The notes beneath the pieces were generated by a model that did not search any database, had not been told where the DNA came from, and saw only the letters and a program-made list of their open reading frames with translations. A program made the position numbers and the translations under genes. This document shows, piece by piece, positions 17,366-26,007 of a DNA stretch of 52,304 bases. Source of the DNA: Arthrobacter sp. ZGTC412 (GTDB lineage: Bacteria; Actinomycetota; Actinomycetes; Actinomycetales; Micrococcaceae); contig NZ_PJII01000018.1 in NCBI RefSeq assembly GCF_002929215.1, positions 1 to 52,304 on the forward strand, read 5' to 3'. Position 1 is the stretch's first letter. Each line of letters opens with the position of its first letter.

Positions 17366-18859
17366 ATGTCCGACCAGCATGCTGTGAATTCAGAACGCGA
17401 GGCAAAGCTTCTCGCCTCGGTCCCGACCGGTTTGCTGATCGGCGGGCAGTGGCGTGACGCGTCCGACGGCGGCACGTTCGACGTGCACGACCCCGCCACC
17501 GGCGAGGTCCTCGCCACCCTCGCCTCCGCCACCAGCGAGGACGCCGTCGCCGCACTGGATGCGGCCGACGCCGTTCAGGCGTCCTGGGCGCGCACCGCAC
17601 CGAGGGTGCGGGCCGAGATCCTGCGCCGCGCCTTTGACCTAATCACAGAGCGGGCCGCGGACTTCGCCCTGCTGATGACCCTGGAAATGGGCAAACCGCT
17701 GGCTGAGGCCCGCGGCGAAGTGACTTACGGGGCCGAGTTCCTGCGCTGGTTCTCCGAAGAGACCGTCCGGGACTACGGCCGGTACCTGACGTCCCCGGAG
17801 GGCAAAAACAAGATCCTCGTCCAGCACAAACCCGTCGGACCCTGCCTGCTCATCACGCCGTGGAACTTCCCCCTGGCGATGGCCACCCGCAAAGTCGCCC
17901 CCGCCATCGCCGCAGGCTGCACCATGGTCCTGAAGCCAGCAAAGCTCACACCCCTGACCTCCCAGCTGTTCGCGCAGGTCATGTTGGAGGCCGGGCTGCC
18001 CGCCGGCGTGCTCAACGTCGTTTCATCCTCCTCTGCGTCCGGAATCTCCGGGCCGCTCTTGAAGGACTCCAGGCTGAAGAAAGTATCGTTCACGGGCTCC
18101 ACCCCGGTGGGCAGGCGCCTGATGGCGGACGCTGCACACAACGTGCTGCGGACATCCATGGAGCTCGGCGGCAACGCACCGTTCATCGTGTTCGACGATG
18201 CAGACCTGGACAAGGCTGTCGAAGGCGCCATGGCGGCGAAGATGCGGAACATGGGCGAAGCCTGCACCGCCGCCAACCGCTTCCTCGTCCAGGAGTCAGT
18301 GGCACAGGAATTTACCCGGAAGTTCGCCGCAGCGATGGGCGCCCTGACCACGGGCCGCGGCACCGAGGCGGACAGCAAAGTCGGCCCGCTCATCGACGCC
18401 GGCGCCCGCGACGATGTCCATGCACTGGTGACCGCCGCCGTCGACGCCGGCGCCACCGCTCTAACAGGGGGCTCCCCCGTGGACGGGCCCGGCTACTTCT
18501 ACCAGCCCACCGTGCTCGGGGGTGTTCCCAACGACGCGGCAATCCTGGCCCAGGAAATTTTTGGCCCCGTCGCCCCCATCACCACCTTCGCCACCGAGGA
18601 AGACGCCATCCGGTTGGCCAACACCAGCGAATACGGGCTCGCCTCCTACCTCTACAGCCGAGATTTCAATCGACTCCTGCGCGTGGCGGAACAGATCGAG
18701 TTCGGCATGGTGGGCTTCAACGCCGGTGTCATCTCCAACGCCGCCGCACCCTTCGGCGGCGTCAAGCAATCCGGCCTCGGCCGCGAAGGCGGCACCGAAG
18801 GCATCGCTGAATACACCACCACCCAGTACATAGGCATCGCCGACCCGTACGCACCCTAG
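17366..18859 (+). CDS. NAD(P)-dependent aldehyde dehydrogenase, succinate-semialdehyde dehydrogenase type
   Basis: The 497-residue protein has the full ALDH set: the TPWNFP motif with Asn167, FTGST at 252-255, general base Glu266 in MELGGNAPF, and catalytic Cys300 in MGEACTAANRF. The sequence pattern (LMTLEMGKPLAEARGE, GGVKQSGLGREGG) is that of GabD-like succinate/glutarate-semialdehyde dehydrogenases. Many such enzymes act on other short aldehydes, and no GABA genes are nearby. Here it most likely oxidises an aldehyde produced by the preceding dehydrogenases. It is the last gene of the plus-strand series; no strong terminator hairpin was identified after it. Confidence 0.88.
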   Translation: MSDQHAVNSEREAKLLASVPTGLLIGGQWRDASDGGTFDVHDPATGEVLATLASATSEDAVAALDAADAVQASWARTAPRVRAEILRRAFDLITERAADFALLMTLEMGKPLAEARGEVTYGAEFLRWFSEETVRDYGRYLTSPEGKNKILVQHKPVGPCLLITPWNFPLAMATRKVAPAIAAGCTMVLKPAKLTPLTSQLFAQVMLEAGLPAGVLNVVSSSSASGISGPLLKDSRLKKVSFTGSTPVGRRLMADAAHNVLRTSMELGGNAPFIVFDDADLDKAVEGAMAAKMRNMGEACTAANRFLVQESVAQEFTRKFAAAMGALTTGRGTEADSKVGPLIDAGARDDVHALVTAAVDAGATALTGGSPVDGPGYFYQPTVLGGVPNDAAILAQEIFGPVAPITTFATEEDAIRLANTSEYGLASYLYSRDFNRLLRVAEQIEFGMVGFNAGVISNAAAPFGGVKQSGLGREGGTEGIAEYTTTQYIGIADPYAP

Positions 18860-19760
18860 CGGGAAACCCCAACCGGATAGACGTTGACGCGCCCCCTCTG
18901 GGTCGTTTATTACACCCCCCCTTGGGGCCACGAATAGATGAAGCACAACGGGCCACCTAGCACAGCCTGAAGTAGAACTGGGACCCGACGTCGTCTTTGC
19001 GGCCCAACAGCATTGTTTTAAACAGAATTTACGTCGCCAATGAAGGCTTGCTTTACAGAAGGCTGATTATCGGCTCTCTAAAGGAGGCAGAGGAGTGCCT
19101 GCAAAAGGGGTTTTTTCCTGCCATCATTTGCGGCGTTTACTCCCACAACTGAAGGATTTCAGAACTGATCAGCCAGCGCCCGGTTCACCGCGGGAATCCA
19201 GGAATGCCGGGTCAAACGGGCTCTTCGTAGTTCGTAGGGAATTGATCTCGTGTCGTGGATGACAGAAGGGCCCATGGCACTTCTGGGTGGGTCGGTCTCA
19301 GCTTGGACGCAGCGGGTCATTGGCCGTTTTGCGGACAACGCGCAAGGGGTTGGTCTTATGCGTTCACGACGTGTTTTGCCTGGCGTTACTCACCTCGCCC
19401 GCCCTTACGCGGGACTTCCTGGGTGCTGGGGACGCCCACTCCACGAACCGATGTTTTCAACATGTGGTAAAGGCATGGCTGTCTCAGGGTGCTCCCAGAC
19501 TCGCGGATTAGCGTCCCGAGTGTGAGGTAAGAAAAAACTCCAGAATTAGCGCGACGGCTAATAATGCTCTAGGTCAGAATCCCAAGCGGACGCACCAGGC
19601 AGTGGTCTTCTGGGTGCTGTGCATCCTTGTCTTGGCAGTCGTCGTCGCTGGCGTGGAGAAGTGATGGGCCAGCGCTGAAGCTGACCTTCGGGCCAACGTT
19701 CGTACATAACAAGCGATCCCAGGCAAGGGTTGAAGCTCACTTTTCATCAAGAAGTGGAGA
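18860..19760. other. 900-bp region without a supported gene
   Basis: Short frames here lack ribosome sites and recognisable motifs. A GGCTCTTCGTAGTTCGTAGG stretch near 19210 faintly resembles ends of ISL3-type insertion sequences in actinobacteria, but no transposase or partner end was seen. The region separates the catabolic operon from an orphan nuclease-like gene and may be a decayed insertion site. Confidence 0.35.
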
Positions 19761-20480
19761 ATGCTGCAAATGGACGATTGGGCGTGGGCTCAGTGGAATG
19801 CACAAATGGCAGCACAACAAGCCGCACAGCAGGCAGCAGCGCAGGCTCAGTTCAATGCACAAATGGCAGCCCAGCAAGTACAGCAGGCAGCAGCCCAAGC
19901 TGCGTGGGCCGCCCAAGCGGCCCAGCAAACAGGCGCGCAACAGCCAGCACAAGCCGGAGCCGCCCGACAGGCAGCCGCCCAGGCACAGAATGCGCAAGAC
20001 CGGGCCCAGGTGGACGCCACTATCCGGGCATACCACTCGGACTTCGGACAGACCCCCGCGTTGCGTGAGGTCTGGGAGCGTGCGATTAGTGAGCAGCCGG
20101 ATACGAGGCGGGGGTACGATGCGGCGCGCGACGAGTTTTGGAAGATACTCCACAATGAATCAGATCAGGATGCAAGCGCGCATGCGGTTCGGCAGATGCT
20201 GGAACTCGCCGGATATAACTTTGGCCGAGGTGAAGGCGCGCCGATTCTCGACCTGCTTCCACATAGCAATACAAGTATCTCAACGAAGCAGCTCCAACTT
20301 TCAACCGATCACGCCGATCCGGGCAGCAAGGGTGGTGGCTGGTTGAGTGCGCATAACCTACGGTTCATGCTCACAGACGACAACGTTGAGAGGACCGCCC
20401 GTTTCAATGCGAAGGATGTGCCATTCAAAGGATGGGAATGGCCGAGGCAGCGGCCACGTCATCGTTCTGAACTAAACTAG
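19761..20480 (+). CDS. Gln/Ala-rich protein with C-terminal HNH-like nuclease domain
   Basis: The 239-residue protein has two parts. Residues 8-80 are low-complexity Ala/Gln with the phrase NAQMAAQQ at least twice, likely a long helix or coiled coil. Residues 86-239 look globular and contain STDHADPGSKGG (Asp183, His184), HNLRFM (Asn199) and NVERTARF (Asn208, Arg211). This matches the DH...N-L...N spacing of HNH endonucleases that have no zinc cysteines. Such C-terminal domains occur in secreted polymorphic toxins, phage proteins and mobile-element nucleases. No signal peptide, secretion tag or obvious immunity gene is present. It stands alone between two long gene-poor stretches, which suggests horizontal acquisition. 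The start has a GTGGAGA just upstream. Confidence 0.55.
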   Translation: MLQMDDWAWAQWNAQMAAQQAAQQAAAQAQFNAQMAAQQVQQAAAQAAWAAQAAQQTGAQQPAQAGAARQAAAQAQNAQDRAQVDATIRAYHSDFGQTPALREVWERAISEQPDTRRGYDAARDEFWKILHNESDQDASAHAVRQMLELAGYNFGRGEGAPILDLLPHSNTSISTKQLQLSTDHADPGSKGGGWLSAHNLRFMLTDDNVERTARFNAKDVPFKGWEWPRQRPRHRSELN

Positions 20481-21253
20481 CCGCAATTAGAAGAACACGG
20501 CTCCAGCTGTTTTGAAGGTTACTTGAACATCTGGCGGTGGCCGATTCATCAGTGCATGCATTGCTTGTTTTTGGCTCAAGAACCGCACTCTTTTGGACAA
20601 ATTGTTACTTCCCGCAGGGAAGCTGCTTCAATTCCACACTGACTTCGCCTGCAGGGTTTTCAGACGTTCGGAGTTTGAAACCGTAGGAATGCCTCTGGCG
20701 GCTTCCTTTACGCTTTCAACTGGCGACAAAAAAGGGCCTAGCTGATCGACAATCAGCCAGACGTCGGCCTAACGATTTTGGGCATTGACCTCACAGCCCG
20801 AAAAGTTGCCGGTCTCATTTGTCCAGACAACTTTGGACAATTCAGCTGGTGTGAGCCCCTGGGCCAGAGTGTGACCCTGGGGGTTCTCCTGTCGGATGAA
20901 GATCCCGGCGCTGCGAGCAACAACACAGGCCGCAGTGACTGTATTCTGGCCCGCCGGGGGCACCTGTTCCGTCGTGCCAATACCCTTGTCACGGCCGTCC
21001 AGCGAACCCCTGAAGGAGGAGAACCGCCCCGGCACGGCCTTGAGGATCCGCTCCAGGGCCTGGTAGTTTCTGACCTCACGCTCAAGTACCAGAGGGTCTG
21101 TGCCACACCTGAGCCAACTGAGACGGGCAAGCCCGCGGAACCGGGCATCCGCGCCTAGGCACACACCAGTGCCGCCGAGTATGGCTGCCCACCGTAGCTG
21201 GCAATGAGTAGTCCAAGCACTTACTGGGGACGTGCTACTTGCGGGGAGCAGCG
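20481..21253. other. 770-bp region without a supported gene
   Basis: A minus-strand frame at 20769-21164 (131 codons) contains a protein-like run around LEREVRNYQALERILKAVPG, but I recognise no family, and the overlapping plus-strand frame is equally long. It could be a decayed or lineage-specific gene. No RNA gene or repeat was seen. Confidence 0.3.
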
Positions 21254-21841
21254 CTATCTGGACAGGATCAGGTCAAGCAGAGCCGGCAGGCTTGTGACGC
21301 CGTCTTCTGTCATGAAATGTCCTGCTCCGGGATGAACCTGCAATCCTGCGTCCAAGCGCTTGGCCAGGTCATCGGATGCTGCCGGCGGCACGAAAGGATC
21401 TGTGTCGGAGCGGATCACTGTTCGATCCCCAATGCTCGTCGCTACCCGTTCAACGTCAACGTCAGTTGCGAGGAAACCATCGAGTTCCGGCAATGCCTCC
21501 AGTGGTTCAGTGAAACCGGCTACCAACACAAGACCGCCCAGTCCCCATGGCTCCGGCAACGCCGCGAGTACTCGTAGGACAGTGACCACACCGAGGGAAT
21601 GCGCCACAATCACCGTTGCCGCATCGGGCACTTTGAGTGCCACGCTGACCGCGTCCTCCCACGCTGCTTCCTCAGGATCGTCCGGTGCGGGGAGGGGAAC
21701 GACTGTGACGGCTATGCCTTCAGCTTCGAGGGCGTTTTGAAGCCAAGGGAACCAGTTCGCATCCGGCGAAGCCTCGTACCCGTGGACAATGACAACCCGC
21801 TGCACGGGTCGAACCGGGACGTTACTGGCTGTTACGTTCAT
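21254..21841 (-). CDS. Alpha/beta hydrolase of the YdeN/RBBP9 family
   Basis: The 195-residue serine hydrolase is small, as is usual for this family. The N-terminal VVIVHGYEASPDANWFPWL is characteristic of YdeN/RBBP9. The nucleophile lies in IVAHSLGVVT. The acid is probably Asp in RSDTDPFVP, and the base is His in HPGAGHFM near the C-terminus. The natural substrate of the family is not established. The start is placed at 21841 (MNVTASN), because the longer upstream extension has no family character and the hydrolase fold begins about 15 residues after this Met. It is an isolated gene. Confidence 0.8.
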   Translation of the reverse strand: MNVTASNVPVRPVQRVVIVHGYEASPDANWFPWLQNALEAEGIAVTVVPLPAPDDPEEAAWEDAVSVALKVPDAATVIVAHSLGVVTVLRVLAALPEPWGLGGLVLVAGFTEPLEALPELDGFLATDVDVERVATSIGDRTVIRSDTDPFVPPAASDDLAKRLDAGLQVHPGAGHFMTEDGVTSLPALLDLILSR

Positions 21842-22097
21842 ACTCAAAGACTCTAAAGGATCCGCTGGTGCGACAGCCGTGTCAGAGCGAATACCGCCAC
21901 AGTAGGGTGGCACCGGGCTGGATATGGACGCGGACCACCTGTCCAACTGGCCAACAGCCGCCGGGCACCAGCAACCAGCCGTTATCGACGCTCGAAAGTA
22001 GGCGGGGAAGGCCTGGTCGATGCCCCCGTACAGCGGGAACAACAGCGCCTGGGGTACGTTTCAGTGTCGTCAGGAAGAAGAACGAAGAACGTCAGAA

Positions 22098-22394
22098 ATG
22101 AGAATCGCCAAAGTGGCAACCGATTACGACGAAGTCCGTTCGGACGTCAAGGAATCTCAGGAACGCTCCCTTGAGGCATTGCAGTCAGCGAGCGCCCCGG
22201 ATGCCCGCAGCGTCGTCAACGAACTGGATGAAGCCGACGCCCTCGATGAAGGTCTCACCCCCGGCGGGGAGATTGTCGCCGAAGAGCTCATCGTTCAGGT
22301 AATTCCGCAGGCCGCGGATGAGTTCACCTGTTATTCCTGTTTCCTCGTCCGCCACAGGTCCCAGATCGCCCGCGAAAGCAGCGGCCACGCTTAA
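22098..22394 (+). CDS. DUF4193-family protein, C-terminally truncated copy
   Basis: The 98-residue protein starts VATDYDEVRSDVKESQERS after six residues and has the conserved EELIVQVIPQAADEFTC core with the first CysXXCys of a zinc-ribbon-like element. The intact paralogue at 39665-39982 continues GHSYCIECEG, giving the second CysXXCys. Here the sequence reads GHA followed by TAA, and the codons after the stop still encode RIECE. A nonsense change plus loss of one cysteine have therefore removed the second metal-binding knuckle. Homology to the paralogue extends about 40 bases upstream of the ATG. DUF4193 proteins are small actinobacterial proteins of unknown function. This copy may be non-functional. 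Confidence 0.75.
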   Translation: MRIAKVATDYDEVRSDVKESQERSLEALQSASAPDARSVVNELDEADALDEGLTPGGEIVAEELIVQVIPQAADEFTCYSCFLVRHRSQIARESSGHA

Positions 22395-22724
22395 CGCATC
22401 GAGTGCGAAAGCTAGGACATTCCTCGATTAGGATGCCATGGCTGGAGGACGTCGTGGGCGGCCTCGTCCCCCTGCCGCGAAGCTCTTGTGCTTCCAGGCC
22501 TGAAGGATCCTGCGTCCAGCCGCCCGGTCGCGTACGGACATTGCCGGCAGTGTGCCGACGACACCCAGCCATTGCCAAGCTTGCCGGACGCACAATGGGG
22601 CGGAGCTTCGGTCAACAGCCAGTGACCGGAGCTCCGGCAAGTGAAGTGCCCGGCGGGCCGGGTGCGCCCGTTGACAGGTTCCGTGGCTTGTCGGGTTGGA
22701 CTTCCGGCATCGACTCTTGGTCGG

Positions 22725-22982
22725 TCAGACAACGTCAGGGGCGCTGGCGATGATGTAGTCCGCGGCGGCCGGGCCTTTCATCACCAGGTGGTTGTGTTCG
22801 GGCCGAATTCTGTGGGCTTTGAGTGCCTGCCACAGGGCCTCAGGGGCCTGCGGCTGTTCTTTGTTCAGCAGGCACCAGCTGGTGTAAACCCCGTAAAGTT
22901 CGTCAAGTGTGAGGCCTGCTTCGCTGTCACTTTCCTCAGTGACCGCGTGGGTGAGGAATCGTTCAAAGTGCGATTGATTCAT
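22725..22982 (-). CDS. Small conserved-looking protein of unknown function
   Basis: The 85-residue acidic protein begins MNQSHFERFLTHAVTEES and contains LTLDELYGVYTSWCLLNK, then PEALWQALKAHRI. The predicted helical pattern resembles a small winged-helix or primase-associated domain, but I cannot name the family. The start at 22982 is chosen because GAGAGG precedes it; the longer upstream frame has no coding character. It stands alone on the minus strand. Confidence 0.5.
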   Translation of the reverse strand: MNQSHFERFLTHAVTEESDSEAGLTLDELYGVYTSWCLLNKEQPQAPEALWQALKAHRIRPEHNHLVMKGPAAADYIIASAPDVV

Positions 22983-23806
22983 GGCGGACCTCTCTTTCAT
23001 CAACGCCTCATGAGCGAGGACCCCTTCGGCCCGCCCTACCAGAAATTTATCTGGAGCGCGCTGCCGTGTCAGTAGGACGTCGATGCCATACCCACAGCGG
23101 CAGGCACTACACGCGTTGGCGCCGGCAGCGACCCACGGAGCAGGCCCGGGGCCCATTCTGAGGACAACCCGCTGACGGTGAATTGTGTTGGCGATGTGTG
23201 CTGAGCTTGCCTGCCCTTGAACGAGCTGCAAACGGGGAGGTTCGAGAGACCCATCCTCTTTGGGATCGCCGACAGCGGGGCTACGGCCATTTGAGATTTG
23301 AACAGGAGATGTTTCCCTGACGACGTCGCATCCGGGCGTGTCCGTAAACGGAAGGTGTTGCCCACAGCTTTACGAGGTCGGAGTCCCGGTTGACTAGCCA
23401 CTGGGCTTGGGGCCCCTCCCAAATTGCGACCATGTCGCGGCCGAACCGGTCGGGTTCGACGTCGGGTGGGCTAGTCCGTTTTCCTGGCGGATGGGTAGCA
23501 ACTTGGCAGCAGAGGTGACGGACAGGCGGTGGTGCTCTGCTATGTACTCATGCGCAGGATGAGTCGGTCGGACGCGCGCCAACACTTCCTTGAATAAGCG
23601 TAGCCGGTTTGGTACGCCCAGATCCTGGCCGACAACGCTCTGATCGCGATCGTGGTCCCTGTCGGAAGAGCCGCGTAAGCCGCGTCGCATGGAGCGGGCT
23701 GAATCGACGTCACCCGTAAGGTCATAGTGGGAGGATCCCTAGGATTCTCTATTTCCCGTGGATAGTCTGGGACAGGACGCAACTCTACGCGAGGGTCAGT
23801 GAGAAC
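22983..23806. other. 820-bp region without a supported gene
   Basis: Several overlapping frames exist on the minus strand, including 23394-23690 with a protein-like run around NRLRLFKEVLARVRPTHPAHE, but none has a clear ribosome site or family. The longest minus-strand frame at the right end overlaps the RsbQ-like gene and is its shadow. The stretch may contain a decayed gene. Confidence 0.3.
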
Positions 23807-24631
23807 GTGATCGAAGCAGTTGCTGCGGTAATCGGCCGGAACAACGTCACCATATTCGGCCGGGATGATGGGCCTGTGATGATGTTTGCCCACGGTTTTG
23901 GCTGCGATCAGGCTATGTGGCGGAAGCTGCTGCCCTATTTCGTTGATAATTACCGGCTGGTGCTTTTTGACCATGTTGGTGCAGGGCACTCCGACATCAG
24001 CGCCTATGACTGGGAGAAGTACGGGTCCCTGGATGGGTACGCGTCGGACCTGCTGGAGATTTGCGCCGCCCTTGAACTTGAGGACGTCATCCTGGTGGGC
24101 CACAGTGTCAGCACGATGATCGCCGTGATCGCCGCAGTGCAGGACCCCAACCGTTTCTCGCACCTGATCCTGCTTGCTCCTTCACCCCGTCATACGGATG
24201 ACCCGTACGACGGCTACGTGGGCGGGTTCTCGCGGGAAGACATCGAGGCCCTGCTGGCATCTCTGGACAGCAACTATTTCGCCTGGGCCGCGGCCTTGGC
24301 GCCCCTGGTTATGGGCAACCCGCAGGAGCCGGAATTAGCGGAGGACCTTCGCGTCAGCTTCTGCCGGACCAATCCGTCCATCGCACGGCACTTCGCCGGG
24401 GTAACCTTTTTTTCCGACACCCGCCCTGAACTGAAAAAGTTGCGCACCAGCTCCCTGATACTGCAGTGCTCCCACGATCGGCTTGCCCCGCCGGAAGTGG
24501 GCGCCTACCTGCACAAGAATCTGGAACACAGCACCTTGGTGCAGCTTCAGGCCACCGGGCACTGCCCCCACGTCAGCGCTCCGGAGGAAACCGCCCGGGC
24601 GATTCTGCACTACCTCGACACCCGCTCGTGA
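23807..24631 (+). CDS. RsbQ-like alpha/beta hydrolase
   Basis: The 274-residue protein matches the remembered Bacillus RsbQ pattern closely. Shared features are FAHGFGCDQAMW near the N-terminus, VLFDHVGAGHSDISAYD, the nucleophile in LVGHSVSTMI, LILQCSHDRLAPP with the Asp, and TGHCPHVSAPEET with the catalytic His. In Bacillus, RsbQ supplies or processes a small hydrophobic effector for the phosphatase RsbP in the energy-stress branch of SigB activation; plant relatives are the strigolactone/karrikin receptors. The start is GTG. No PAS-PP2C phosphatase is adjacent, so the partner, if any, is elsewhere. Confidence 0.82.
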   Translation: MIEAVAAVIGRNNVTIFGRDDGPVMMFAHGFGCDQAMWRKLLPYFVDNYRLVLFDHVGAGHSDISAYDWEKYGSLDGYASDLLEICAALELEDVILVGHSVSTMIAVIAAVQDPNRFSHLILLAPSPRHTDDPYDGYVGGFSREDIEALLASLDSNYFAWAAALAPLVMGNPQEPELAEDLRVSFCRTNPSIARHFAGVTFFSDTRPELKKLRTSSLILQCSHDRLAPPEVGAYLHKNLEHSTLVQLQATGHCPHVSAPEETARAILHYLDTRS

Positions 24632-24830
24632 CAGGCGCCGCCGGCCCCTCCCCCGCTCGACTTTGAAGCCTTCTTTCATCAAGCCAAGGATCTATCAGCA
24701 ACCCTAAACGGGCGCCGCGCTACAAGAGCGCGCAAAGCCCAAGAGGGGCACGCCATTTCTAGTACTGGGACAACCGACGTTCGAATAGGGAACACCCCAA
24801 CCCGACAGTTCATCACCCGAGAGCTGTGGA

Positions 24831-25841
24831 CTAGTGCTTGGGTGTTCCGCTGGATTGGCGGGGGATGAGGGTCGGCATGGACCGCCTGATGAGGGGTTCC
24901 GTGCCCGGATTGACGATGAGATCGATGGCGGTGGCGGCGATTTGGTCCAGGGGAACGTGGACCGAGCTTAGGGGTGTGGGCAGCCGCGCCGATAGGGGTG
25001 TGTCGTTGTACCCGACCAGTGCGAGGTCATCGGGGATGGTGATGCCGTTGCGATGGGCTGCAGCCATAACACCCATGGCGATGTTGTCGTTTGCTGCGAA
25101 GATCGCTGTGGGGCGGTGGCTGGCGCCGAGGAGTGTTTCACCGGCGGTGTAACCGTTTTCGATGCCGTAGCCCGCGGCGATAAGCCATTCGTCAGGCGCG
25201 TTGATGTCGGCTTCTTCCATGGCTCTGCGGGCCCCGGCGAGACGGGCTTTCCCCGAGGATGTGAAGTCAGGGCCGGTGACTACGGCGATGTCGCGGTGGC
25301 CGAGGTCAATGAGGTGGCGCACGGCCAGGTAGCCGCCCACTTCGTCATCTCCGAGTGCTGATGGGCTGATGCCGTCGGTACGCAGTACCAGTGCATGTGC
25401 TACCCGGCGTTCACGCAGGAGCCGGGGGAGTTCGTCGTCGAGCCGGGCCGTTGCCAGGATCAATCCGTCAACGTTGCGGTCGAGCAGGGTTTCAGCTGCG
25501 CTGCGTTCCTCGTCAGGGTCGTCTCCGCTGGTGGCGACCATGGCGAAGTAGCCGCGGGAGGAGGCAGCCTTTTCGAGTTCTTCAAACATTAGGGCCATCA
25601 CGGTGTCGCTCAGGCGCGGGACCAGGACGCCCAAGGTCCGGGTCTCACCGCGGCGCAGGCTTGAGGCGAAGGAGTTCCTCCGGTACCCGAGCTCCTCGGC
25701 TACCTTCCGGACGTTCGCTGCGGCCGCGGACCGGGAGATGGTCCGTTCATCGAGGGCGCGGCTGGCCGTGGAGATGCTCACGCCACTGGCTGCTGCGACG
25801 TCCTTAAGGGTGACAACGTTGCCGGGGGCGGCCGGTTCCAT
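24831..25841 (-). CDS. LacI-family repressor of the DapA-like/Nramp-like operon
   Basis: The 336-residue protein has an N-terminal HTH (VTLKDVAAASGVSISTASRAL), a hinge helix (NSFASSLRRGETRTLGVLVP) and a C-terminal sugar-binding-like domain ending LIRRSMPTLIPRQSSG. The ATG at 25841 has AGGAG seven bases upstream; the longer frame from 25952 runs through the operators and is rejected. It is divergent from the aldolase/transporter pair, and three AACGTT-centred sites lie between them, so it most likely represses both directions. The effector is unknown but should be the transported compound or a metabolite of it. Confidence 0.87.
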   Translation of the reverse strand: MEPAAPGNVVTLKDVAAASGVSISTASRALDERTISRSAAAANVRKVAEELGYRRNSFASSLRRGETRTLGVLVPRLSDTVMALMFEELEKAASSRGYFAMVATSGDDPDEERSAAETLLDRNVDGLILATARLDDELPRLLRERRVAHALVLRTDGISPSALGDDEVGGYLAVRHLIDLGHRDIAVVTGPDFTSSGKARLAGARRAMEEADINAPDEWLIAAGYGIENGYTAGETLLGASHRPTAIFAANDNIAMGVMAAAHRNGITIPDDLALVGYNDTPLSARLPTPLSSVHVPLDQIAATAIDLIVNPGTEPLIRRSMPTLIPRQSSGTPKH

Positions 25842-25892
25842 GGGGGTTCTCCTGGTCAGCAGAGGTGGTACAGACACTCTAATCCTCCTGAC

Positions 25893-25906
25893 TTGCAAAC
25901 GTTCTC
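25893..25906. promoter_or_regulatory. LacI-type operator in the divergent promoter
   Basis: TTGCAAACGTTCTC is centred on AACGTT (25898-25903). It is the first of three similar sites between the LacI gene and the DapA-family gene. The NNAAACGTTNN core is typical of LacI-family operators. Confidence 0.6.
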
Positions 25907-25936
25907 TTGACAGTGAGCTGCGACACGTGCAAACTT

Positions 25937-25960
25937 GAAAACGTTCCCGCAAACGTTCTC
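25937..25960. promoter_or_regulatory. Paired LacI-type operators next to the DapA-family promoter
   Basis: GAAAACGTTCCC (25937-25948) and GCAAACGTTCTC (25949-25960) lie side by side with AACGTT cores 12 bp apart. The upstream site at 25893 has its core 42 bp away from the first. The cluster suggests cooperative or looped repression of both divergent transcripts. Confidence 0.6.
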
Positions 25961-26007
25961 ATAGTAGCGGGGTTGCCGACAATCAATGAAGACAAGAGGT
26001 AGCTGTA

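Noticed and set aside
17860-18810. 316-codon frame inside the aldehyde dehydrogenase gene
   Set aside because: It is extremely Arg/His/Pro-rich, typical of a shifted frame in high-GC coding DNA. The aldehyde dehydrogenase in the other frame has all catalytic motifs.
17366-18859. Naming the aldehyde dehydrogenase gabD
   Set aside because: Sequence type fits succinate-semialdehyde dehydrogenases, but no GABA or 4-aminobutyrate genes are present and the context is a different pathway.
19205-19260. Possible ISL3-type insertion-sequence end
   Set aside because: Only a short resemblance to remembered ends; no transposase frame, no opposite inverted repeat and no target duplication were seen.
20769-21164. 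131-codon minus-strand frame as a gene
   Set aside because: Part of it looks protein-like, but there is no family, no clear ribosome site, and an equally long frame on the other strand.
23540-24163. 207-codon minus-strand frame
   Set aside because: It overlaps the well-supported RsbQ-like gene on the other strand, has no recognisable family and lacks a plausible ribosome site.
25842-25952. Longer start for the LacI gene at 24.8-25.8 kb
   Set aside because: It would include the operators in coding sequence; ATG 25841 has a proper AGGAG.
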